From positions 68,388,502 through 68,452,501 of the forward strand of contig NC_092350.1 in NCBI RefSeq assembly GCF_963676685.1: 64,000 nt of DNA, written 5' to 3'. Positions 20,657 through 31,826 of this stretch are shown here, one piece after another (position 1 is the stretch's first letter; each line of letters begins with the position of its first letter). The DNA comes from Mytilus edulis (lineage: Eukaryota; Mollusca; Bivalvia; Mytilida; Mytilidae). The position numbers and the translations under genes are program-made. The notes under the pieces are model-generated. The model searched no databases. It saw only the letters and a program-made list of their open reading frames with translations, and was not told the DNA's origin.

Positions 20657-22017
20657 TGAAAGATTACTGTAGAAGTCTTTTAGACTATTTATAATTTTTT
20701 TGCTAAATGTTGTAGTTAAAACCAACACATTTAGAATGTCACAATACACTGAAAAGTAGGATTCGTTTTATTAAATACTTTGTTTTTAATCTGAGCCTTA
20801 TAGAGTTAGACCTACCTGAAGAGAAATAACTCTTAAAATCATCAGTATGTCTATCAACCATTTTCATAGATACATTTGTGTATATTCTAAGCTTCTAGGT
20901 TACATATAATAGATTATTTCAAATCAGGTAAATGCTTGAATTACATTGGTGAAACTTAACTTTTACAAACGCATAATTGATTTAAAGAGTTATCTCCCTG
21001 AACCAAGGTTAAACCCCTTAATTTCTTGATGTTGTACAACTATATGCACTGAAAATTACTTTTAAATCTTTTAGTTCTATTGACTGTCTGATAATTATTA
21101 TTGTTTTTAAGTCATCTTTCCATGGCAAATAATCTCAAATTACATAGCATGTTTGGCTTTATTACCTGTCAGTATGGCTTGCCTGTATTCTTTGTGATCC
21201 AACATGAAAGCTATTATAAATAAACAGACAGGAATTTTAAAATTCTATCATACCTTTTTTTTTTTTTTCACAAACAGTTGTTTTGAATTTTATCTGCAGG
21301 CTAAAAACAAAATGTTATCAGTGTTTGACTTTGAGAAGCAAACAATGTAATTTAAGTCAAATAATTTTTTTTTTTCAAATTGTATGGCTTAAATATTTGA
21401 TATGTTGTGCATAATTTGTGACTTGAAGTGGTCAGTTGATTTTTTGTTCAGCATGTAATAGACCCATATAAACATTCCAAGAATCTCTGTAGTGACATTA
21501 CTTAATTTTCAATATTTTATCATTGAATTTTGACATAAGTTTCAAGAATGAGTATTACCATGATTACCATGCAAAACTGATTGCTTAAAAATCTTTTCTT
21601 ATGTATATAACTAGTCCAGGATTTTTTAATGATTATTTATTTTCTTGTTTTAAAATCTAAAAAGAAGATATTTTGGAGGAAGAAATATGCCTCAAGATTT
21701 TTCATTTGAGTAGAAAATCATTTTATATTCAGCCCGATTTTGAAAAATTTTCAGGAATTAAAATCAGGCGATATTTTAGAGGAAAAAATGTCACATGATA
21801 AATGCTTGCAATAATGGCTTTTAAAATAGGTTAAAACTTTTACGAAGATAATGACAATATATTCAGATAAAGATTTTGATAATATAAACCACTTTATTAT
21901 TTTATTGTATTATATTTATCATTTTGGATAAGAGGGTCTGGATGGGGTTTACAGAATTTTACATTGAGAAAACTCGTGCAAAATAAAATATTAAAAGAAT
22001 AGAGAAAAATATGCTAT
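20657..22017. other. Intergenic AT-rich DNA, no gene
   Basis: No ORF with a recognisable domain. An 'agttatctccctg' motif near 20,990 is shared with the MITE at 18,456-18,736 and may be a remnant of that family. Confidence 0.4.
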
Positions 22018-22163
22018 ACTGTGGATTCATTTATTTTTATTGTAACAAATTATGGAGGATTGAGGAAAACTTGCATTTTCGTGGAAATTGAGGATTTCTG
22101 GTGTTCATGTTACCACGAAATCCTCAAAAACTGGTATCCAATGAATAATAATGAATCTACAGT
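22018..22163. mobile_element. Small MITE (ACTGTGGATTCATT ends)
   Basis: The left end ACTGTGGATTCATT pairs with the right end, whose reverse complement is ACTGTAGATTCATT. Inside, 'ttttcgtgg' and 'ccacgaaat' also pair, so most of the 146 bp folds back. Confidence 0.65.
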
Positions 22164-22479
22164 CAATTTAAAGAATATAGAATAATGGTCAAGTTATGAA
22201 AAAAGAAATATAATCGAAAAAAACAGCCTACAAAATTGAAGAATAAAGAAATGTAGAATCCAACCCAGACCCTCATATGGAGCTCACATTTAATTTATTT
22301 CTGTTATGATTGTTGATAATTTTCAATTTTAAATAAAATAGAAAAAAAAAAAAATCTTACAAGTTTGTTTTCATCATGTATTAAACCTTATATTTACAAC
22401 CTATTGATTCTACTGTGTAACAAAATTATACATACTTAAGTCGCATAATACACCAAAAAAGTGGGAGGTGAAAAGTTGA

Positions 22480-22757
22480 TTGATAGATTGATTAGTGTTG
22501 AATGCCACTTAACACTATTGTGCCATTTCGTGGTGGTCAGTTTTTATTGATGGATAACACTGGAGTGCCCTGAGAGAACAACTGATCTTTGGTAGTAAAA
22601 CTGACAATTCTAGCCTACATGTATTAAGATTGGAATTCAGTGGCCCTGTGGTCCTGTCCCATAAAGGATTTGAAGTCAAAACTTCAGTGATGACTGACTT
22701 TTTGTAGCTAGTGATACAGTAGTTGAACTACATATACCACTTGCCAATGAGGCCCTT
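22480..22757 (-). mobile_element. Decayed tRNA-type SINE (family 2)
   Basis: The minus-strand head resembles a class II tRNA (GGGCCTCATTGGCAAGTGGT), and the plus-strand left edge carries repeated TTGAT units as its tail. The body has 'ccatttcgtggtggtcagtttttattg', shared with 12,490-12,585. The pol III boxes are degraded. Confidence 0.55.
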
Positions 22758-23039
22758 GAAATATTTAAAAAGACTATAAAAGCACAAAAGCTACAGAACT
22801 TCACAAAACTACTTGAACCAAAAACAATAGTTCTGGTTCGGTGTTACAGAGGTGTAAGCAGTTTATAAATCACACTACAGCCTGCTATTAGACTTTGTCA
22901 TTTTTCAGTGGTGGATCTAGGGAAGAAGATGTACCATTGATCGCTATCTATATGTTTTTCGCAAGTTATCTAATTTTTTGTTTTGTCTTGACAGAGTCAA
23001 AAGCGAAACGAAGTGTGGTGTTTTCTGGGTAAGCTGTAA

Positions 23040-23510
23040 GATCAATAATGCATTATTGACCTAGGTCAGTTCATTGGGAACTAGTAGCTGGTAGGTTAAT
23101 AATATTTGGTTTGCAGTTGTATTAGCATTGTCACATCTCAATTCCATGGAGATTTTTTGGCTCTGCCCCCTCATTCATGGCCTGCTGACTTTGAAACTTT
23201 TAGTGAGTTTACATTTAAAAGTTTGTGATAAGATAAGTTTACGGGGAACCATTAGCGGTAGGCCAATGATATTTGGTATGCAGTTGTATAGATATTGCCA
23301 CATCTATCCATTGAGACTTTTTGTTCCAACCATTCGGTCTGGGTTCTTTGACTTTGAAACTTTTGGTTATAGTTTACCTGAATTATTTTTTTGGGAACCA
23401 CTAGTGGTAGGTGATATTTGGTCTGAAGTTGTATTAGCTTGGCAAAACTCATTTCCAAAGAGATTACTTGGCCGTATAAGTTCAGTCATGGTTCATAAAC
23501 TTTGAGTATT
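23040..23510 (+). repeat. Irregular tandem repeat, ~143-168 bp units, three copies
   Basis: Each unit holds 'gggaac-a-tag-ggtagg', 'atatttggt-tg-agttgtat' and 'gactttgaaacttttgg'. The GTTGTAT landmarks lie near 23,113, 23,281 and 23,424. A 125-codon ORF here is a by-product. A reversed, diverged copy lies at about 39,660-39,900, after nuclear receptor exon 5. Confidence 0.6.
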
Positions 23511-24097
23511 TTGCATAACTTGTATGTTAAAAGTATTGCTAATAATCACATTTGCAGTTTACTGTCAAAAAAATAAAAATAAATGGCGAGACATATCTCT
23601 GTGTTCGCATTTTAGTCAACATAAAATCGTCCGAAATTGTTTGGCTTTATAAACATGAACATGTATCTGCATTATGGAATACCCCCCCCCCCTTTTTTTT
23701 CTTAAATAAGAATATTCCTGGATTCACCAAGATTTCTGTGACACCCTTCTTGTGGAATATATCATATGAGTTGGTATGGAATTTCTTTTTTTCAAAATGA
23801 AAATGAAAGCTATCAACGCCAATGAGACGGCAACCCAATGCAGTTACTCTTTTATAATAATTTTGAATCTGATTTCACAGGGAGGTTGGGGCAGTGCTCT
23901 CCAACTTTTTTGTGAGCAGCTGATCGATGAGAGCTCGAGTACCCAATCTGTTTCACACATTTTTAATAATACAAATACATATATCCTACATACATATATA
24001 TTTCATTTTTATTTTGCTCAAAATATATAAATCTATCGAGCTTAAGTTATTCCAAGGATAAAATAGATTTGACAGATACCTGGTTTTTTTGTTGCGG

Positions 24098-24605
24098 AAA
24101 TCTTTTTATCGATTAATTAGGATTAGATATGTATGTTCCACAGTATGCGAAAATATCTGATCTTCTAACCAGTCATTAACCCGAATTCTGACATGTGACG
24201 AAAAAGTGTAGTCGGATTGGTGAGACATTTTTTTGTGCGAAAATATCGTATCTCAAAAGAAAAACACATGTCCCGGAAGCTGACATTATCAGTGGCGGAT
24301 CCAGGGGGTTCCGGAGGGTTTGAACCCCCCTTTTTTTGGCCGATCAATGCATTTGAATGGGAGCATATAGTTGGACCCCCCCTTTTTAAAATGGCTGGAT
24401 CCGCCACTGATTATAATAAGTACAGTTTTATCAATTTTAGGTTCTCAAAGCTAATATAGCTTAGAAATAATGAAAAGCTTTGAAAATACAATATAGGTGC
24501 CGAAACTTTTGCTCATCTTGGTAATTTATTGGTTTGAAGATCAGATATTTTCGCATACAGTGGAACATACATATTTAATTCAAAATAATCGATAAAAAAA
24601 TTTCA
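24098..24605. mobile_element. Foldback element carrying a nested MITE
   Basis: Inverted arms of about 75 bp: both contain TATGTATGTTCCAC, followed by GTATGCGAAAATATCTGATC. The left arm is at 24,098-24,172 and the right at about 24,530-24,605. The younger MITE at 24,290-24,409 sits between them. Confidence 0.7.
24290..24409. mobile_element. 120-bp MITE with perfect terminal inverted repeats (hAT-like ends)
   Basis: Both ends read CAGTGGCGGATCCAG inward. ATTAT is repeated directly on each side (24,285-24,289 and 24,410-24,414). The CAG..GGCGGA end is typical of hAT-related elements, although the visible duplication is 5 bp and not 8. Degenerate relatives with 'GGATCC' ends lie near 26,507, 30,134 and 41,520. 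Confidence 0.78.
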
Positions 24606-25534
24606 GTTTTTACTGCCTGGTGTAAAATGATCAAAACCTTAGATACGAGGTTTTTGCAGAACAGCGACGATATAATGCATTTTATATCGTATCTAAGAGG
24701 AAAAAATCGACTTCTGATAAGAACTTTTATATGTTTCATCTGATTTTCTCCACCTTTTAAATTAGTATATATAAATATATACTATAGATAATTATATACT
24801 ATATCATTTATCATGAGGCTTATTTCGAGTTGTATGTTCCAGCTTGACCACGACTACCACTTGTTACATAATAAGTGTCCCTATCTCATACATATGACCA
24901 CGATTTGTGCTCGAAATACTTGCCGCGTGACGTTAGGTACTAGCAGGTACTCCATGAATGTGCATATCGTACGTTTTGAATTGTATTGTACTATTTAAAC
25001 GAATTAAGTCAGTCAATGAATGAAGTTCATTAAATAGTACGTACAAGGCGTTGATTATATTATTCATTTATTATTTTTTCTGTAGTTAATCTTAAAATAC
25101 AATATGAAATCATATAATCGACGTCATAACATGCGCCGTTGGACATTTAATCTACCTGTATGTGTATTATGATAAGCGCCCATGGCTGAATTGCTCTATC
25201 GATAGGAGTATATCAGTTTGTCCTTATTAAGCAACTATAACTTGGTTAAATAAGGTCAGTAAACAAATTATTTACTATTATGTGGCATTTATTTCCTTGA
25301 GCCAGAGACATATGTGTATATATGTCTCTGCTTGAGCTAATTCAGGGCGTCAAGTTAAAGTTAATTTATTATAATTATGATTTTAATTGACTCTGTCCAC
25401 TTGAAACATCGACCTAGTTTATGACATGGTAATGCTGTATGATCGATGCAGTCACATTACGAAATGTATAATATATATGTATATGTTTATTTATGTTTTA
25501 CCTTAATATAAAATTTGTTGGCGATTTATAAATA

Positions 25535-26215
25535 TAATTATGAGTGTAAATTTATATCAAGAATCTTTAAGATTTGCAGTATTGGGCACTTTTGTACATG
25601 TACATGTATCATTTAATGGAGTATTTAAAAAAGGGTTAACAGTACATATTGATGTTAATAGACATATTGATCTTTAGTGATCTATATATTATGACTATTG
25701 TGTCATAATGAGTCGAAAATTTATCAAGAATCTTAAAGATTTTGCAGTTTTGGACCTGCCTTTGTACATGTACATGTATCATAATGAACTCTTTGAAAAA
25801 AGGTTTTACATATAAATGGATGTTAATAGTGATATTCATTTTTAGTGATCTATATATTACATGTATGAGTCTAAAATTTATACGAAGAACCAAACTTTAA
25901 GATTTTGCAGTATTAGGTACTTCCGTTTTACATGTACATGTATCATAAGGAAGTATTGTATTTAAAAAAAAGGTTTTAATTACATGTTGATGTTGAAAGA
26001 CTTATTGATCTTTAGTGATATATACATGTATATTATATCATAATGAGTATAAAATTTATCAAAGATCTTTAAGATTTTGCAATACATGGACCTGCCTTCA
26101 AGTTGTACATGTACATTTATCAGATATATAGATAATGAACTATTTAAAAAAGGTTTTACATATAATAATTGATGTTAATAGTAACATTGATATTAATAGA
26201 AATATTGATCTGTTC
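25535..26215 (+). repeat. Tandem repeat, ~164-177 bp unit, about four copies
   Basis: Each unit carries 'atttatcaagaatctttaagattttgcag', then a TACATGTACATGTATCA palindrome-rich block, 'aaaaaaggtttta' and 'ttgatctttagtgat'. The TACATG landmarks are at 25,595, 25,765, 25,929 and 26,106. Units differ by many indels, so the array is old. Confidence 0.8.
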
Positions 26216-27053
26216 GTAACATAGCGACTCTGCAACGTATACTATTCTAGTAAATGATCAAGTTCCATTAATTTGTTGAATTGTTAAATATATCATCGAC
26301 GTTTATGCATCTTATTAAAGGGCAGTTGTACCAAAAATCATACGAATGTAAAGATAATGTCTATATATCTATATATATCTTTACGTTATCGTGACTGTTA
26401 ATCACATGAAAGCCCTTGAAATAATAATGGAAAAGGTCTCCCTCGATCGATGTCTTTATGCCGAAGACAAACCTTGTGGAATTTTTGTAAAAGAAAACAG
26501 TAAGTTGCGGATCCAGAACTTTTCATAAGGGGCACCCGCTGACTGAACTTATTAAGGGAGCAGGGGTGGGCTTCAGTCATGCTTAAGTGATTTCCTATAC
26601 AATCAACCAAATTATTCCCACAAAAAAAGGGGGGGGGGGCGTTACAGAGCTCTCACTGGATCCGCACATGGAAGTATTGTTGTTTATAGATATGTCATGT
26701 AATATAATAGAACTATCTAGCTCCTGAATACATACATGTATAATGCATCGATATTTGCTGCATGCATCTCTGCTTGTAACGCAATATTCAGGAGTAATCG
26801 CAAAAACTGGTATGCAATATTCAGGAGTAAGAGCAAAAACTGGTATGCTCGGAGTCAGATTCATGTGTTATGGGTAGGGTGACGTGTTAACCTGCGAACT
26901 GTTGCTTTGTGAACTAGGATGTTGAAAATCCGGCTCAGAGTGTCGGCCCAGTACATACGGCTCAGAGTGTCGGTCCAGTACATACATGTATTAGGATTAA
27001 TAACATAAACGGTACCAGTTGTTCGGTACCAGTTGTTCTGCATGCACCTGATC
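26216..27053. other. Intergenic, degenerate repeats only
   Basis: It holds a decayed GGATCC-ended MITE copy at about 26,507-26,668 with a ten-G run, homologous to 30,134-30,262, and a short direct repeat of 'gcaatattcaggagtaa-gcaaaaactggtatgc' near 26,780-26,850. No gene is seen. Confidence 0.45.
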
Positions 27054-27088
27054 ATGCATTTCGACAATAAATGTCTCTTCAGTGATGC
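27054..27088 (-). ncRNA. Degenerate hammerhead ribozyme copy
   Basis: The minus strand carries GCATCACTGAAGAGACA, then a loop, TGTCGAAA and an altered stem III, then the other strand of stem I. The CUGANGA and GAAA boxes are kept, but one base is added in stem III and the first stem I pair is mismatched. The downstream 'ggtgca' and 'ggtaccgtt' flank is shared with the copy at 49,930, so it is the same element family. Confidence 0.55.
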
Positions 27089-27256
27089 TCGAGTCCAAAA
27101 TATTTGAAAATGCTATTAATATTCAATTCATATTACATTCAAATATTTTCGTCCTTAATAATTATTTAATTTGCCACTGGACATTAACCAGCACCCACCC
27201 ATCCAACTCTGCTGTCAAATGATTTACGAATCTAAGAGAACAAGATAATCAGTTCG

Positions 27257-29727
27257 CCTACATGTTGGCAATCATACTAATCATACAGGTTTAAACTAGT
27301 TTCCTACATGTTGGCAATCATACTTATCATAAAATTGAGAATGGAAATGGGGAATGTGTCAAAGAGACAACAACCCGACCAAATAAAAAACAACAGCAGA
27401 GGGTCACCAACAGGTCTTCAATGAAGCGAGAAATTCCCGCACCCGGAGGCGTCCTTCAGCTGGCCCCTAAACAAATATATACTAGTCCAGTGACAATCAT
27501 ACTAATCATGCAGGTTTAAACTAGTTTCTTACATGTTGGCAATCATACTTATCATGCAGGTTTAAACTAGTTTCCTACATGTTGGCAATCATACTTATCA
27601 TGCAGGTTTAAACTAGTTTCCTACATGATGGCAATCATACTTATCATGCAGGTTTAAACTAGTTTCCTACATGATGGCAATCATTCTTATCATGCAGGTT
27701 TAAACTAGTTTCCTACATGTTGGCAATCATTCTAATCATACAGGTTAAAACTAGTTTCTTACATGTTGGCAATCATACTAATTATGTAGGTTTAAACTAG
27801 TTTCCTACATGATGGCAATCATACTAATCATACACGTTTAAACTAGTTTCCTACATGTTGGCAATCATACTAATTATGCAGGTTTAAACTAGTTTCCTCC
27901 ATGTTGGCAATCATTCTAATCATGCAGGTTTAAACTAGTTTCCTACATGTTGGCAATCATTCTAATCATGCAGGTTAAAACTAGTTTCTTACATGTTGGC
28001 AATCATACTAATTATGTCGGTTTAAACTAGTTGCCTACATGTTGGCAATCATTCTAATCATGCAGGTTTAAACTAGTTTCCTAAATGTTGGCAATCATTC
28101 TAATCATGCAGGTTTAAACTAGTTTCTTACATCATTCTTATCATGCAGGTTTAAACTAGTTTCCCACATGTTGGCAATTATTCTAATCATGCAGGTTTAA
28201 ACTAGTTTCCTACATGTTGGCAATCATACTAATCATACAGGTTTAAACTAGTTTCCTACATGTTGGCAATCATTCTAATCATGCAGGTTTAAACTAGTTT
28301 CCTACATGTTGGCAATCATTCTAATCATGCAGGTTTGAACTAGTTTCCTACATGTTGGCAATCATACTAATCATGCAGGTTTAAACTAGTTTCCTACATG
28401 TTGGCAATCATTCTAATCATGCAGGTTTAAACTAGTTTCCTACATGTTGGCAATCATTCTAATCATGCGGGTTTAAACTAGTTTCCTACATGTTGGCAAT
28501 CATACTAATCATGCGGGTTTAAACTAGTTTCCTACATGTTGGCAATCATTCTAATCATGCAGGTTTAAACTAGTTTCCTGCATGTTGGCAAACATTCTAA
28601 CCATGCAGGTTTAAACTAGTTTCCTACATGTTGGCAATCATACTAATCATACACGTTTAAACTAGTTTCCTACATGTTGGCAATCATACTAATCATACAG
28701 GTTTAAACTAGTTTCCTACATGTTGGCAATCATTCTAATCATGCAGGTTTAAACTAGTTTCCTACATGTTGGCAATCATTCTAATCATGCAGGTTTAAAC
28801 TAGTTTCTTACATGTTGGCAATCATACTAATCATGCAGGTTTAAACTAGTTTCCTACACGTTTGCAATCATTCTAATCATGCAGGTTTAAACTAGTTTCC
28901 TACATGTTGGCAATCATTCTAATCATGCAGGTTTAAACTAGTTTCCTACATGTTGGCAATCATACTAATCATGCGGGTTTAAACTAGTTTTCTGCATGTT
29001 GGCAAACATTCTAATCATGCAGGTTTAAACTAGTTTCCTACATGTTGGCAATCATACTAATCATACACGTTTAAACTAGTTTCCTACATGTTGGCAATCA
29101 TACTAATTATGCAGGTTTAAACTAGTTTCCTACATGTTGGCAATCATTCTAATCATGCAGGTTTAAACTAGTTTCCTACATGTTGGCAATCATACTAATC
29201 ATACAGTTTTAAACTAGTTTCCTACATGTTGGCAATCATACTAATTATGCAGGTTTAAACTAGTTTCCTACATGTTGGCAATAATTCTAATCATGCAGGT
29301 TTAAACTAGTTTCCTCCATGTTGGCAATCATTCTAATCATGCAGGTTTAAACTAGTTTCCTACATGTTGGCAATCATACTAATCATACAGTTTTAAACTA
29401 GTTTCCTACATGTTGGCAATCATACTAATTATGCAGGTTTAAACTAGTTTCCTACATGTTGGCAATAATTCTAATCATGCAGGTTTAAACTAGTTTCCTC
29501 CATGTTGGCAATCATTCTAATCATGCAGGTTTAAACTAGTTTCTTACATGTTGGCAATCATACTAATTATGCAGGTTTAAACTAGTTTCCTACATGTTGG
29601 CATTCATACTAATTATGCAGGTTTAAACTAGTTTCCTACATGTTGGCAATCATACTAATTATACAGGTTTAAACTAGTTTCCTCCATGTTGGCAATCATT
29701 CTAATCATGCAGGTTTAAACTAGTTCC
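27257..29727 (+). repeat. 46-bp minisatellite array, about 50 units
   Basis: The consensus unit runs AGGTTTAAACTAGTTTCCTA, then CATGTTGGCAATCATTCTAA, then TCATGC. Period 46 bp; total about 2.3 kb without the insertion at 27,331-27,493. Each unit holds the palindrome GTTTAAAC. Variants ('attct' or 'atact', 'catgc' or 'catac', 'cctcc', 'gcggg') are not random: a four-unit 184-bp block repeats at 29,201 and 29,385, and a marked pair recurs 414 bp (nine units) apart at 28,579 and 28,993. It lies between the flippase and nuclear receptor genes. Confidence 0.95.
27331..27493 (-). mobile_element. Terminal fragment of Penelope-like element inserted in the minisatellite
   Basis: It matches the outer end of the element at 3,467-3,635 almost base for base, starting AAATTGAGAATGGAAATGGG. 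The host sequence CAATCATACTTATCAT lies before it and CAATCATACTAATCAT after it, consistent with a 16-bp target duplication with one difference, although the tandem array itself could give the same picture. Only the last ~163 bp of the element is present. Confidence 0.85.
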
Positions 29728-30601
29728 CAGTGTCCAGACTATGCAGGTGCGGTTATTTATATCCATCTTTATTTTTCTAATCACTGCAAATATTATTAAA
29801 TATTTTCAACAGCAAAGCAAACATCTGATCTTTTTGTTATGTCAATGAACTGTTTGAACAGACTGCGAATTTTAAATTATCGACGTAGAATATTCAACAA
29901 AACCTGTAACTGATTTAAATTAAGCATATTTTAACAAACATAACGATCCGATTTCTATTAAAATTACCGCAAGGTTTGTCTTATACGCGGTTTAGAGACG
30001 TTTTTTTTTTTTAATTCGAACTGAACTGTTACATCTATTTTGTAGATCTATGCAAATATTTTTACTTTACAAAATCAAACACATTCACGAAAAGAAAACC
30101 AGTCGCATGTCTGAAACATTTAGTATCATTAAGTCAGTGGTGGATCCAGAAGTTTGATAAAGGGGGGATAACTGACCTAAGAAAACAAGGGGGCTCTCTC
30201 CAGTCATGCTTTAGAGATTCCCTATACAATCAATCAAAAGGTCCCCCTGGATCCGTCTATGATAGTATAACATACAAAAGTACATGTAAATTTGCGACTT
30301 GTAGATAGTCCAAATAATTATGACGTCATTGTCCAAATAATTATGAAGTCTTAAAAAGGGTATATTATTATTCTGCTGATGCCTTTCTACTTTGCCGGAA
30401 AATGTCACAGCGACTTTAAACACAATTATTTGTACTAAATGTACCCTGTAAAGTGAGAGAGATCCATGTGTACGACTTATGTCTTCTTTGGAAGCTAATA
30501 CATTGTCAGTGACTACGAAGAGCTACAAGAAAGAGCAAATGTACTTGTGTGTTATCTCAAAGTTTTCAAATCTTTTAATTTCATTTAATCTTATGTTACA
30601 C
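29728..30601. other. Intergenic, no gene
   Basis: It includes a poly-T tract at 30,001-30,012 and a decayed GGATCC-ended MITE at about 30,134-30,262 similar to 26,507-26,668 ('cagtcatgcttta', 'ttccctatacaatcaa'). Confidence 0.45.
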
Positions 30602-30820
30602 TAAAAGCTTTGATATAAATAGTTAGTTTTAATAAAAAAAAAAAATTAAAAAAAAAGGGTTTTGATATATATAGTTAGTTTTAATAAATAAAAAAAAGGC
30701 TTTTAATATAAATAGTTAGTTTTAATAAAAAAAAAAAGCTTTTGATATAAATAGTTAGTTTTAACAAAAAAAAAGAGCTTTTGATATAAATAGTTAGTTT
30801 TAGTAAAAAAAAATGATTAA
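30602..30820 (+). repeat. Short tandem repeat, five units, A-rich
   Basis: The unit is AGCTTTTGATATAAATAGTT, then AGTTTTAATA and an A-run of variable length. Five units are recognisable. It lies about 500 bp before nuclear receptor exon 1. Confidence 0.8.
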
Positions 30821-31334
30821 AAAATGTATACTTGGGTGACATTAAAAAACTCTAGAATTTTCAATTCCATATTTCGAAAGAGCACTGATTAACTAAGGAA
30901 AAATAACCATAAATAATGATAGGTTTATGAAGAGCTCCTTTTCTATGTATTATGTTAAAAAAAAGTCAAAAAAAGCTGAGGCAGACTCTGGCGTATACCT
31001 TCTATCTAGAATCACCTTAAAATTTGGGTAAATGACCTTTTATGAGCTACTGACGTCTAATATGCAAAGAAAAATGGGTCGAGAAAAGAAAAAAAACCAT
31101 CAAGTCGGTACTTATATGACCAGGTAACATGTGGAACTTATTGTATAGAGATGAAACAAATTACATAGAAATCATCTGTGAAAAAAAGATTCATATTTCT
31201 TGTTATATTAGTTCCACTGGAACATTTTTCACAGGAGCAAATTTCGGCTTACACATATTCTATGCTCTTCGAAAATTTATTTTTCGATCACAGAAATGAA
31301 ATATATTTTTCAGATTGAGTGTACAGATACTATA

Positions 31335-31826
31335 ATGGATAGTTGGAATATGGATTTCTTGAATTCAACATTGTTAACTCCCGACCTACCATCGGATACT
31401 GACTTATTCTTTGGTATTGGTGACTTTCCGCTATCTGACAGTCCACCAAATCACTTATTATTTGATTCAATATGTATGTCAGCGCTAGACAAAGAGCTAT
31501 CTTGTAGTCCTTCTACAGATAGTGGAAAAGGGGATTCAGAAGATTCGGAATCGATTATACAAAGAGGAGAACCGGAAAATTTAGAATCGATTATACAAAG
31601 AGAAGAATCGGACGATTCGGAATCAATTGTACATAGAGGGGAATTGGAAATTTCGGAACCGATAAATAAAGGAGAATCGAAAGATTCGAAATTAGAACAG
31701 CAACCACCTAAGAAAAAACATAGGAAAAACCAACCGCCTGATGCCGAACATCTTCCACCGTGTAGAGTTTGTGGAGAAAAGGCTTCAGGACTTCATTATG
31801 GTGCAAATACATGTGAGCCATGTAAG
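31335..31826 (+). CDS. Nuclear receptor exon 1: A/B region and first zinc finger
   Basis: The ATG at 31,335 is the first in-frame Met after a TTTTTCAG acceptor at 31,306-31,313, so an upstream 5' UTR exon probably exists. It encodes 164 residues. Residues 65-118 hold repeats around 'ESIIQRGEPEN', 'ESIIQREESDD', 'ESIVHRGELEI'. It ends CEPCK at donor GTCAGT; the open frame past the donor is intronic. Confidence 0.9.

Noticed and set aside
23128-23505. A 125-codon ORF as a gene
   Set aside because: It is a by-product of the irregular tandem repeat at 23,040-23,510; the protein itself repeats with the DNA.
27257-29727. CRISPR-like array of regularly spaced repeats
   Set aside because: The whole 46-bp unit is repeated, with no unique spacers and no cas genes, in an intron-bearing eukaryotic genome. 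It is a minisatellite.
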